From: an uncultured Gemella sp.
GTDB lineage: Bacteria; Bacillota; Bacilli; Staphylococcales; Gemellaceae
Reading direction: 5' to 3'
Assembly: GCA_945869755.1 (NCBI GenBank)
Contig: CAMBPW010000013.1
Coordinates: 1 to 17,353, forward strand
Length of the DNA: 17,353 nt
The notes under the pieces are model-generated. The model worked only from the letters and a program-made list of their open reading frames with translations, ran no database searches and was not told where the DNA came from. This document shows positions 1 to 7,807 of the stretch, one piece after another. The first letter of the stretch is position 1, and every line of letters starts with the position of its first letter. A program made the translations under genes and the position numbers.

Positions 1-83
1 GTTTTGCAGCTAATGTTTTAAATAGACATTTTAAATATGAATTTTTACCTTTAGGTAAACCTTTTGGAATTTTTAAAAGGTAA
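1..83 (+). CDS. 3' end of an unidentified protein gene (partial)
   Basis: An open frame enters from the left edge (first full codon at base 3) and stops at TAA 81-83, giving 26 residues that end in a basic, aromatic tail (…LPLGKPFGIFKR). The codons are AT-rich and ordinary for this window, and the frame closes four bases before a strong hairpin terminator, which is what a real gene end looks like. I do not recognise the family from so short a tail. It is convergent with the peptidase T gene. Confidence 0.55.
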   Translation, partial: FAANVLNRHFKYEFLPLGKPFGIFKR

Positions 84-86
84 AAT

Positions 87-130
87 AAAAAATAGCGTGC
101 GATATTATATAATATCACACGCTATTTTTT
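87..130. terminator. Bidirectional intrinsic terminator between convergent genes
   Basis: Bases 87-99 pair with 118-130 and 101-107 pair with 110-116, with a single C/A mismatch (100/117). The outer arms are A-rich on the left and T-rich on the right, so the RNA ends in a U run in either direction. It serves the partial plus-strand gene and the minus-strand pepT gene, whose stop is at 153. Confidence 0.85.
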
Positions 131-152
131 CTATCACACCAACAGACAGGTT

Positions 153-1379
153 TTACTTTTTTGCTAGTTTTGCTATCTCCACAATTACATCAGTTGCCGA
201 TTTCATATGTTCTAAGCAACTAAATTCATATTGACCATGAAAATTTTCTCCACCTACAAATATGTTCGGCGTCGGTATTCCCATATAAGAAATTTTTGAC
301 CCGTCTGTTCCTCCTCGAATAGGAATAATAATTGGTTCTATACCTAGATTATGCATAGCTACTTCTGCTTTATTAACTGAACGTTTATCTTTTTCAATAA
401 TGTCGCCCATATTGTAATATTGATCAAATAAATGATATTCTACTACATTTCCATATTTACTATTAATTTTTTTCGCAACTTCTTCGCAAAAGTTTTTTCG
501 TTCTAAAAATTTATTTTTATCAAAATCACGTATAATATAAGTCAATGTTGCTTCTTCTATTCTTGATTTCATATCATGTAGCAAGTAAAATCCTTCATAT
601 CCGTCAGTATGTTCTGGAACTTCTTTTTCAGGAAACATCATAGCTAATTCAGATGCTATTGTATTTGCATTTTTCATTTTATTTTTTGCTGTACCTGGAT
701 GAACACTAACTCCTGTTATTTTATAAGTTATTTGAGCTGCGTTAAAACTTTCGTATTGCAACTCTCCTAAAACAGAACCGTCCATAGTGTAAGCATAGTC
801 TGTATTAAATTTTTCAGCATCAAAGTTATCTGCTCCACGTCCAATTTCTTCATCAGGTCCGAAAGCAATTTTGATTTCTCCATGCTCAATTTCAGGGTGT
901 TCTATTAAATATTTCATAGCTTCTACTATTTCTACAATACCAGCTTTATCATCTGCTCCTAATAAAGTTGTTCCATCAGTAGTTATTAAAGTTTTTCCTA
1001 CATAATTTTTTAAGTTTGGAAAGTTAGCTACAGACATTATAATATTTTTTTCTTTATTTAAAATTATATCTTTTCCGTCATAGTTTTCTACTATGTTAGG
1101 TTTTATATCAACTGCATTAAAATCAGCAGTATCAACATGTGAAATAAATCCAATTTTATCATAGGGTTTATCTGTATTCGCAGGTAGTGTCGCAGTTAAA
1201 AACCAATTTTCTTCATTTAATTCTATATCACTAAGTCCTATTTCTTCCAATTCTAATTTTAACATTTTTAAAAATTGTTTTTGTTGAGGTGTTGATGGTA
1301 TAGTATTGCTCGCTGAATTAGAACGTGTTTCAAATTTTACATAATTTAAAAATCTAATTAACATAGTTTCATATTTCAT
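153..1379 (-). CDS. pepT: Peptidase T (tripeptide aminopeptidase, M20B)
   Basis: Cytosolic zinc aminopeptidase that removes the N-terminal residue from tripeptides, a late step in using imported peptides. The 408-residue length is normal for the family. The di-zinc site is complete: H81 and D83 in the HVDTAD motif, bridging D143 in GADDKAG, catalytic E177 and ligand E178 in PDEEIG, D200 in TMDG, and H381 in ENFHGQYE. The HPGTAKNKM segment near residue 227 is the usual start of the dimerisation lid. The ATG at 1379 lies one base after the stop of the upstream thioesterase, and its site GGAGGG (1391-1396) sits inside that gene's last codons, so the two are probably translationally coupled. Assignment is close to certain; substrate preference is known only from the family. 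Confidence 0.96.
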   Translation of the reverse strand: MKYETMLIRFLNYVKFETRSNSASNTIPSTPQQKQFLKMLKLELEEIGLSDIELNEENWFLTATLPANTDKPYDKIGFISHVDTADFNAVDIKPNIVENYDGKDIILNKEKNIIMSVANFPNLKNYVGKTLITTDGTTLLGADDKAGIVEIVEAMKYLIEHPEIEHGEIKIAFGPDEEIGRGADNFDAEKFNTDYAYTMDGSVLGELQYESFNAAQITYKITGVSVHPGTAKNKMKNANTIASELAMMFPEKEVPEHTDGYEGFYLLHDMKSRIEEATLTYIIRDFDKNKFLERKNFCEEVAKKINSKYGNVVEYHLFDQYYNMGDIIEKDKRSVNKAEVAMHNLGIEPIIIPIRGGTDGSKISYMGIPTPNIFVGGENFHGQYEFSCLEHMKSATDVIVEIAKLAKK

Positions 1380-1380
1380 T

Positions 1381-1887
1381 TTATTTTATTCCCTCCAAGT
1401 TGTTAAAAATTTCTTCATATTGTTTAGCAAAATTTCTATATGAAAAATCTCCTTTTTTTCTACTATTGTAACCTGATGAAACGAGTAACGGTAATTCATT
1501 TTCATAAGTTACTTGTTCTAAAGTTTTATTGTTAAAATCAAAGTCTTTTCTAATGCAAAAAGTAGCAAAACATAAACCGATTAACTTTGTTTCTCTATTA
1601 GTATGGTTAAAAGATGATAATTCTACAAAAATTTCTAAACTTTTTGTTCCTATTCCTGAAATGTAAGATTTTATAGTTACCATATCTTCTTTTGGAACTG
1701 GTTTTATAAATTGGTAATTATCAATACTTGCAGTTACAAACGGAATATCTGTATATTTTCTAATTACTAACCCCATTATTTCATCAACCCAATATAACAA
1801 TTGCCCTCCAAAAAGGGTATTATGTCTATTTAGATAGGAAGGAAAAATATTGTAGTTCCCCTCAACTTGAGTTTTTATGTAGTTCAT
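1381..1887 (-). CDS. Acyl-CoA thioesterase, hotdog fold (YkhA/YciA type)
   Basis: Single-domain hotdog protein of 168 residues, predicted cytosolic, expected to hydrolyse acyl-CoA to free fatty acid and CoA. The signature is in the first third: H22-N23-x-TLFGGQLLYWVDE, where N23 and D35 are the likely catalytic pair, followed by VTASID (T52) and FIKPVPKED. These match the acyl-CoA hydrolase subgroup in which a T/H-x-GTLFGG motif precedes the long central helix. A very good ribosome site (AGGAGG within 1891-1897) precedes ATG 1887. First gene of a two-gene unit with pepT, with no obvious biochemical link between them. Which chain length or CoA ester it uses cannot be told from sequence. Confidence 0.85.
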   Translation of the reverse strand: MNYIKTQVEGNYNIFPSYLNRHNTLFGGQLLYWVDEIMGLVIRKYTDIPFVTASIDNYQFIKPVPKEDMVTIKSYISGIGTKSLEIFVELSSFNHTNRETKLIGLCFATFCIRKDFDFNNKTLEQVTYENELPLLVSSGYNSRKKGDFSYRNFAKQYEEIFNNLEGIK

Positions 1888-1902
1888 ATATCCTCCTAAA
1901 TT

Positions 1903-1920
1903 TAATAATAATAATAATAA
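1903..1920. repeat. Six-unit TAA trinucleotide repeat in a 5' leader
   Basis: Six exact TAA units (TTA on the transcribed minus strand) lie between the -10 box of the thioesterase promoter and its ribosome site, starting about where transcription should begin. Such a short repeat may be only AT bias. Confidence 0.6.
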
Positions 1921-1925
1921 TATAG

Positions 1926-1955
1926 ATTATAACAAATTAAATTTAAAACAGTAAA
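1926..1955 (-). promoter_or_regulatory. Sigma-A promoter of the thioesterase-pepT unit
   Basis: Read on the minus strand: TTTACT (1955-1950), an 18-base spacer, then TATAAT (1931-1926) preceded by TGT, an extended -10. The predicted start near 1920 leaves a leader of about 33 bases before ATG 1887. The -35 box overlaps the foot of the pgcA terminator hairpin. Confidence 0.6.
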
Positions 1956-1985
1956 TAAACTCTAACTATTAAGCTAGAGTTTATT
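1954..1985 (-). terminator. Terminator of the deoD-pgcA unit
   Basis: Perfect 11-bp inverted repeat, 1954-1964 with 1975-1985, loop of 10, starting five bases past the pgcA stop. On the minus strand it is followed by a T-rich but interrupted stretch, so it is probably a moderate terminator. Confidence 0.6.
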
Positions 1986-1990
1986 ATTAA

Positions 1991-3706
1991 TTATTCTATT
2001 GAGTATAGTAAATCAAGAACAGATTTTTCTACAGATTTTAATTTGTCTTCTGCTTGTTGCTTATCTTCTCCACGAACATAAATATATAATTTTATTTTAG
2101 GTTCTGTTCCACTTGGTCTTAAAGTGTACCATGTTTCATCTGCATAAGCAAATTTAACTGCATCTGTTTTTTCTATAGATATTGCTTTTTCTTCCCCTGT
2201 TTTTACATCTAACTCTTTTTCTTTTAGATAGTCTGTTACAGTTAAAATTTCTGCTCCATTTATTTCTTTCGCATAAATTTCTCTAATTTTTTCCATCATT
2301 CGTGAAATTCTTTTCGCCCCTGATGCACCTTCTAAAGTAACAGAAATTGTATTATCTAAATAGTATCCATATTTTTTATAGAATTGTTCTAATACGTCTA
2401 CTAAAGTAAGTCCTTGTTTTTTGTAAAACGCTGCTGCTTCAACAAGCATCATAGCAATAGTAACTCCGTCTTTATCACGAACGAATGTTCCTATATTGTA
2501 TCCTATACTTTCTTCATATCCCATTACATAATTTTTTTCTTTTGTAATGTCATATTCATTAGGTAATGCTGCAATGTTTTTAAATCCTGTTAAAACATCA
2601 ACTACTTCAATTCCATATTCTTTACATAAAGGCTCTACCATTTTTGATGTAACTATTGATTTTACAATAACTGGGTTTTCTGGTAATTTTCCTTTTTTAT
2701 AAAGATTTTCAACAACATATTGAACTAAAATAGCTCCTGCTTGATTTCCATTTATTGAAACAATTTTCCCATTATGAACAACTTCTACTGCTAATCTATC
2801 ACAATCAGGGTCAGTAGCAATTATAATATCTGCATTTACTTTTTCTGCCAATCTTTCTGCATATTCAAATGCAGCTACATCTTCTGGATTTGGATATTCT
2901 ACAGTAGGGAATGTTCCATCAGCATCTTTTTGTTCTTCTACTATATGAACATTTTTAAATCCTCTCCTATCAAGAACAGTAGTAACAGCTTTATATCCTG
3001 CTCCATTTAGTGGTGTGTAAACTACAGAAATATTTTTATCAATTTCATCATCATTTATAGTTTGTGCAATAGCTTGTTTATAAAATTCTTCATCTATTTC
3101 TTCTCCGATATAAACAAGTAATCCTTTTTCTATAGCTTCTTCTTCTGTAATTGTTACATATTCAGCAAAAACATCCATAGAATTTATGTATTCTAAAACT
3201 TTATCACTAATGTTTGATTTTATTTGAGAACCTTCTTCCCAATAAACTTTATATCCGTTATATTCTTTAGGGTTGTGGCTTGCTGTAATATTAATTCCAC
3301 TCGCAGTTCCTAAGTAACGAATTGCAAATGATAATTCTGGAGTTGGTCTTAAATCTTCAAACAAGTATGCTTTTATTCCATTGCTTGCCATTACTAAAGC
3401 CGATAATTTTGCGAATTCTTTAGAAAATAGACGGCAGTCGTGAGCAATAGCAATACCTTTTTCTTGAAGTCCATTATCTATTATTGTTTGTGCCATAGCT
3501 TTAGACGCACGTCCAATAATAAATCTGTTCATTCTATTTGTTCCCATTCCTACTTTTCCACGTAGACCTGCTGTTCCAAATTCTAATTCTTTATAAAATC
3601 TATCTTCTTTTTCTTCTTCGTTTGTTACTTGTAATAACTGTTCTCTTTCCTCTTCAGTTAATGCAGGACTATTAACCCACTTTTCAAATAATTTTGTATA
3701 TGTCAT
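1991..3706 (-). CDS. pgcA: Phosphohexomutase, PgcA-type alpha-phosphoglucomutase
   Basis: Alpha-D-phosphohexomutase of 571 residues that interconverts sugar 1- and 6-phosphates (typically glucose, leading to UDP-glucose for glycolipids and wall polymers). The four active-site elements are all present and in order: phosphoserine S143 in TASHNPKEYNG; Mg2+ loop DPDCDR at 299-304; sugar-binding GYEES at 396-400; phosphate-binding RPSGTEPK at 530-537. The N-terminal EFGTAGLRG is typical of this long subgroup, which includes Bacillus PgcA and human PGM2. The gene follows deoD after 29 bases with no terminator between, and has its own AAAGGAA site. Because of that neighbour, phosphopentomutase activity (ribose-1-P to ribose-5-P) is a real alternative. 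It is distinct from the GlmM paralogue at 10678. Confidence 0.92.
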   Translation of the reverse strand: MTYTKLFEKWVNSPALTEEEREQLLQVTNEEEKEDRFYKELEFGTAGLRGKVGMGTNRMNRFIIGRASKAMAQTIIDNGLQEKGIAIAHDCRLFSKEFAKLSALVMASNGIKAYLFEDLRPTPELSFAIRYLGTASGINITASHNPKEYNGYKVYWEEGSQIKSNISDKVLEYINSMDVFAEYVTITEEEAIEKGLLVYIGEEIDEEFYKQAIAQTINDDEIDKNISVVYTPLNGAGYKAVTTVLDRRGFKNVHIVEEQKDADGTFPTVEYPNPEDVAAFEYAERLAEKVNADIIIATDPDCDRLAVEVVHNGKIVSINGNQAGAILVQYVVENLYKKGKLPENPVIVKSIVTSKMVEPLCKEYGIEVVDVLTGFKNIAALPNEYDITKEKNYVMGYEESIGYNIGTFVRDKDGVTIAMMLVEAAAFYKKQGLTLVDVLEQFYKKYGYYLDNTISVTLEGASGAKRISRMMEKIREIYAKEINGAEILTVTDYLKEKELDVKTGEEKAISIEKTDAVKFAYADETWYTLRPSGTEPKIKLYIYVRGEDKQQAEDKLKSVEKSVLDLLYSIE

Positions 3707-3735
3707 TTTACTAATTCCTTTATCTAAATTATAAA

Positions 3736-4446
3736 TTATGCAATTTCTAATGCTATTTCCATCATTTTTGTGAATGCTGTTTGTCTTTCTTCAGGAGTAG
3801 TTTCTTCTCCCGTAACTAAAGAATCACTTACTGTTAATATAGTTAGAGCATTTGCTCCAGCTGATATTGCATTAGCATAGAGTGCTGTACTTTCCATCTC
3901 TACTGCTAAAACTCCCATTTTCATCCAATTATCCATTGCATTTTTATCTGCATTATAGAAAACATCACTACATAAAATATTTCCTACGTGGATATTTGCT
4001 CCTTTTTCTTTCCCTGCGTTGTATGCTTTATATAATAAATCAAATGATGCATGTAAACTTAATTGTCCCGGTATATTATATTGGTGCATAAAATTTGAAT
4101 TTGTTGATGAAGCCATACCTAATACTACATCATAAAGTTTCACATTTTCTTGTAGAGAACCACAAGTTCCTATTCTAATTAAATTTTTAACGCCGAAGAA
4201 ATGAATTAATTCATAAGAATATATCCCTATACTTGGACATCCCATACCTGTTCCCATTACAGATACTTTTTTCCCTTTATATGTCCCTGTGTATCCTAAC
4301 ATACCTCTAACTTCATTAAAGCATACTGCATCTTCTAAAAATGTTTCTGCAATAAATTTAGCACGCAACGGATCTCCTGGCAGAAGAACTGTTTCTGCTA
4401 TTTCTACGCCATTAGGTTTAATGTGTGGTGTATGAACGTTTGTCAT
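3736..4446 (-). CDS. deoD: Purine nucleoside phosphorylase, DeoD type
   Basis: Cytosolic enzyme that splits purine (deoxy)nucleosides with phosphate into base plus (deoxy)ribose-1-phosphate, for purine salvage. The 236-residue length is normal for the hexameric NP-I class. Visible site residues, offset by four from the E. coli enzyme: H8, the [10 protein letters not shown] phosphate loop with R28, R47, R91 in the RIGTCG strand, AVEMES at 181-186 binding the ribose, and the catalytic D208 in VSDS. The expected serine in the RxGSCG strand is threonine (T94), a conservative change. The ATG at 4446 follows AGGAGG (4458-4463). First gene of a two-gene unit with pgcA, driven by a good promoter at 4484-4512. 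Confidence 0.96.
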   Translation of the reverse strand: MTNVHTPHIKPNGVEIAETVLLPGDPLRAKFIAETFLEDAVCFNEVRGMLGYTGTYKGKKVSVMGTGMGCPSIGIYSYELIHFFGVKNLIRIGTCGSLQENVKLYDVVLGMASSTNSNFMHQYNIPGQLSLHASFDLLYKAYNAGKEKGANIHVGNILCSDVFYNADKNAMDNWMKMGVLAVEMESTALYANAISAGANALTILTVSDSLVTGEETTPEERQTAFTKMMEIALEIA

Positions 4447-4483
4447 TGTTCCTAATTCCTCCTATAAATTGTTATACTCTAAT

Positions 4484-4512
4484 ATTATACTACTTTTAGC
4501 GTTTTCTAACAA
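4484..4512 (-). promoter_or_regulatory. Sigma-A promoter of deoD-pgcA
   Basis: On the minus strand TTGTTA (4512-4507), a 17-base spacer, then a perfect TATAAT (4489-4484). The predicted start near 4477 gives a leader of about 30 bases containing the AGGAGG site. No operator-like palindrome was noticed. Confidence 0.7.
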
Positions 4513-4594
4513 GTAATTTTTATAACTCTATACTAAAGTTTTTGAAAAATATAATTATATAAATACAATGCAGCTTTAATTATTATATTTTAAG

Positions 4595-4624
4595 ATGGCA
4601 TTTTATTAAATATTGTTATATAAT
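4595..4624 (+). promoter_or_regulatory. Probable promoter of the mrp operon
   Basis: ATGGCA (4595-4600), an 18-base spacer, TATAAT (4619-4624); the -35 is only fair. The predicted start near 4631 leaves a leader of about 36 bases ending in an AGAGGG ribosome site (4653-4658) before ATG 4667. In such AT-rich DNA other -10-like sequences exist, so this is a best guess. Confidence 0.45.
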
Positions 4625-4666
4625 TAAACTTATAAAATTTTTTAAAAAAGAAAGAGGGTTGTTTTA

Positions 4667-7033
4667 ATGCTATTAGCAAGTATTTTATTCCCATTACTTG
4701 CAATGTTTTTTGTACCATTTTTAAAAAAGCATTTAAAAAATATACACATAGCTACATTCATTATATTTATACCTTTTAGTTTATTTTTATATTTCGTTTC
4801 AAAAATAAACTATATATACAATGATAATATTATAAATAATAAGCTGTCTATTGCTTCTAATGTCGGACTAGACATTAATTTAAGATTAGATGGATTGGCG
4901 TTATTATTCTCATTACTAATAACAGGAATAGGTACTCTTGTTATTCTTTATTCTAAATATTATATGAATAAAGAAGATAAAAAGTTACATAAATTTTATA
5001 TTTTTCTTTTAATATTTATGTCTGCTATGCTAGGTGTTGTTCTATCTGACAACTTACTTAGTATGTATATGTTTTGGGAATTAACTTCTGTTTCTTCATT
5101 CTTACTTATTAGTTATTGGAATGAAAATGAGAGTTCAAGAAAAGGTGCTATTAAATCACTAATAATAACGGTATTTGGTGGCGTACTTATGTTAGTTGGT
5201 ATTTTTATAATTCATAATATTACAAATAGCTTTAATATTTCAGAAATTATTGCTTACAGTATGAATAATAATTTTGATTATAAAATTACTATCGCTATGA
5301 TTTTAATATTATTCGGAGCATTTACAAAGTCTGCACAATTTCCTTTCCATATTTGGTTACCTGATGCTATGGCTGCTCCAACACCAATAAGTAGTTATTT
5401 ACATTCTGCTACTATGGTAAAAGCTGGTATATATTTATTACTTAGAATCGGAATAGTTTTCTCTTATAATTCTGTCTTTGCTAATACATTAATTATTTTT
5501 GGAGCTATAACGATGTTACTAGGTTCAATTAATGCAATATTTTTAAGAGATTTAAAAGCTATTCTTGCATATTCGACAATAAGTCAATTAGGTATGATGA
5601 CTTTTATGATTGGTATCGGAAATGTCGGGCTTGTTAAAGAAAATAATTATATTCTAACTTTTGCATTTTATGCAGTTTGTTTCCATATAATAAATCACGC
5701 TGTATTCAAAGCAAGTTTATTTATGATTACTGGAATTATAGATCATTCACTTCATTCAAGAGATATTACTTTAATTCGTGGAATGAGATTATTTTTACCA
5801 GCTAGTTTTATAATTAGCATTTTATCTGGATTTTCAATGGCAGGTATTCCACCTTTTAGCGGATTTTTCTCAAAAGAATTTTTCTTATCAGTAGTTTTTA
5901 ATTTATCAGACATTAATTCAATATATATTATAGTAATATTAATGACTGTGTTAGCATCATTAGGTACAGTTATTTATTCTATGATTCTTACATTTAAACC
6001 TTTTTTAAATAATTTTAACAGCAATGATTTTGATAGTAAAAAAATTACTTTAAAAGAAAATGGAATAATTATTGCTCCAGCTATTCTTGCTGTATTTACT
6101 ATTGCAAATAATGTTCTAAAAAACTATATTGTAATACCTGCACAAAAATCTGCAATAGCATCTAATTTAACTAATAACAACGTCGTTTCAAGCATTCATC
6201 ACGATAATGTAATAACGGTAGAATTAATTACTACAATAGTAATTATCGTTTTAGGATCTATTATATATTTTTCATTTGCAAATAAAAACAAAATATATAA
6301 CTACTCTCCTGTAATTATTTCTATTCAGTTTCTTTATGATAAATGTGGTTCTTTACTGCATTTAACTTCAAAATATTTACACGATATTTTTGTTACGAAT
6401 AAATTAAGAAGAAATATGAGTTATATATTTATATCGTTGTCGGCAACTATAATTTTTGGATATTTTGCATTAGGAACACCTAAATTAATTGGTAATTTTT
6501 CTAAAGTTCAGTATGTTAATATATTACTAGCTGTAGGTGTAGCCGTATGTTGTATTGCATTATCAGTAATAACAAATAGATTAGTTTTAATAATGACTTC
6601 TTCTGGAATTGGTTTTATGATGACAGCTATATATGTTGTTTTTAGAGCACCAGATTTAGCAATGACACAATTTGTAATTGAATCAATATCTACTATTATT
6701 TTTATAGTTGCATTTATTGTTCTTACTAATAAAACAAAACAAATCGAAAGTTATAAATTCAAATTTACTAATGCAATTATAGCAACATTAACAGGATTAA
6801 GTTTTATTATAGTAGGATTAGTTTCATACGCATATAAACATAAATCTGAAATAGAACAATTTTATTTCGACAATGTTATTCCTTCTGGTGGTGGAAATAT
6901 AGTAAATGTTATAATTGTAGATTTTCGTGGTTTCGATACATTATTTGAAATAACAGTTATGAGTATGGTAGCATTAATAATTTACTCAATGTTTAAAATT
7001 ATTAAAAAAGGAGGTAATAATAATGAAAACTAA
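4667..7033 (+). CDS. mrpA: Mrp/Mnh Na+/H+ antiporter subunit A
   Basis: Largest membrane subunit (788 residues, the usual MrpA size) of the hetero-oligomeric antiporter that expels Na+ using the proton gradient. The N-terminal two thirds are a NuoL/ND5-like proton channel: MFWELTS with E138 (the essential glutamate, E140 in Bacillus), FTKSAQFPFHIWLPDAMAAP with K221, H245 and K252 further on, K348, and MAGIPPFSGFFSKE near 391-404. The C-terminal part carries the MrpA-specific extension, an MbhD-like segment with APDLAMTQFVIES (about 661-673) and an MbhE-like segment with VDFRGFDTLFE. These exclude a plain NADH dehydrogenase subunit. First gene of mrpABCDEFG; its 3' end overlaps mrpB by 11 bases. 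Confidence 0.96.
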   Translation: MLLASILFPLLAMFFVPFLKKHLKNIHIATFIIFIPFSLFLYFVSKINYIYNDNIINNKLSIASNVGLDINLRLDGLALLFSLLITGIGTLVILYSKYYMNKEDKKLHKFYIFLLIFMSAMLGVVLSDNLLSMYMFWELTSVSSFLLISYWNENESSRKGAIKSLIITVFGGVLMLVGIFIIHNITNSFNISEIIAYSMNNNFDYKITIAMILILFGAFTKSAQFPFHIWLPDAMAAPTPISSYLHSATMVKAGIYLLLRIGIVFSYNSVFANTLIIFGAITMLLGSINAIFLRDLKAILAYSTISQLGMMTFMIGIGNVGLVKENNYILTFAFYAVCFHIINHAVFKASLFMITGIIDHSLHSRDITLIRGMRLFLPASFIISILSGFSMAGIPPFSGFFSKEFFLSVVFNLSDINSIYIIVILMTVLASLGTVIYSMILTFKPFLNNFNSNDFDSKKITLKENGIIIAPAILAVFTIANNVLKNYIVIPAQKSAIASNLTNNNVVSSIHHDNVITVELITTIVIIVLGSIIYFSFANKNKIYNYSPVIISIQFLYDKCGSLLHLTSKYLHDIFVTNKLRRNMSYIFISLSATIIFGYFALGTPKLIGNFSKVQYVNILLAVGVAVCCIALSVITNRLVLIMTSSGIGFMMTAIYVVFRAPDLAMTQFVIESISTIIFIVAFIVLTNKTKQIESYKFKFTNAIIATLTGLSFIIVGLVSYAYKHKSEIEQFYFDNVIPSGGGNIVNVIIVDFRGFDTLFEITVMSMVALIIYSMFKIIKKGGNNNEN

Positions 7034-7448
7034 TGACTTAATTTTAAAAACATTATCTACTATTGTTTCGATAATTATATTTTTATTATCTATTTACCTT
7101 TATTTTACTGGACATTTTTATCCAGGAGGAGGATTTGTCGGTGGATTATTATGTACTATGGCAATTGGCCTTGCTATGTTCACTTATGGTATAGAAACTG
7201 TTAATAATATTTTAAAAATAAACTATATTTATGTAACAGCACTAGGATTAATTTTTGCCATTTCTACTGCGATGAGTGGATTATTTTTAGGTCAAAATTT
7301 TTTCAAACATCATTTTACACATGCACATATTTTTCTAATTGGAGAAGTAGAACTACATACAGCTGCTATATTTGACCTTGGAGTTTATTTTGTAGTTGTT
7401 GGTGTTCTTATGACTGTTATTTTATCTTTTGGAAAGGACGCTAAATAA
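7023..7448 (+). CDS. mrpB: Mrp/Mnh Na+/H+ antiporter subunit B
   Basis: Small membrane subunit of 141 residues with about four hydrophobic segments. The family hallmark FxPGGGFxGG is at residues 32-41, right after the first transmembrane segment. The start ATG at 7023 lies inside the last codons of mrpA and is preceded by a strong AAAGGAGG site (about 7008-7015), so translation is likely coupled to mrpA. Its stop TAA shares its last A with the ATG of mrpC. Length, motif and position in the seven-gene order make the assignment secure. Confidence 0.94.
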   Translation: MKTNDLILKTLSTIVSIIIFLLSIYLYFTGHFYPGGGFVGGLLCTMAIGLAMFTYGIETVNNILKINYIYVTALGLIFAISTAMSGLFLGQNFFKHHFTHAHIFLIGEVELHTAAIFDLGVYFVVVGVLMTVILSFGKDAK

Positions 7449-7807
7449 TGGAATTTTATATGATTATTTTATGTGGAATTTTAGTCGGTTTTGGAGTATA
7501 TCTAATGCTTTCTAAAAGTACAATAAGAATTATAATAGGAGTTGGGCTTTTTGGTCATGCCGCTAATTTAATAATATTAATTGCAGGAGGTTTATATGAA
7601 GGTGATATACCTATAATATCTGAATTAGGTAATAATTATATTGACCCTGTACCGGCAGCCTTAATACTTACAGCAATAGTTATTGGATTTGCAGTAACTT
7701 GTTTATTAATTTCTATATATATTGCAAACTATAAATTAAAAAATAGCGATAATGTAAATATATTAGAAGATACAGAAAGTTTAAAGGAGGCTACTGAAAA
7801 TGTCTAG
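7448..7807 (+). CDS. mrpC: Mrp/Mnh Na+/H+ antiporter subunit C (NuoK-like)
   Basis: Membrane subunit of 119 residues with three hydrophobic helices, homologous to NuoK/ND4L of complex I. Family features are GVGLFGHAANLIIL in helix 2 (residues 31-44) and DPVPAALILTAIVIGFA at 66-82 entering helix 3. The start is a TAATG overlap with the mrpB stop; its own end overlaps mrpD by eight bases. The short charged tail after residue 96 is variable in the family. Confidence 0.94.
   Translation: MEFYMIILCGILVGFGVYLMLSKSTIRIIIGVGLFGHAANLIILIAGGLYEGDIPIISELGNNYIDPVPAALILTAIVIGFAVTCLLISIYIANYKLKNSDNVNILEDTESLKEATENV

Noticed and set aside
3882..4091. Open frame on the plus strand opposite deoD
   Set aside because: It lies wholly within a clear enzyme gene, has no ribosome site and no recognisable features; similar antisense frames opposite glmM, mrpD, mntA and phnD were dropped for the same reason.
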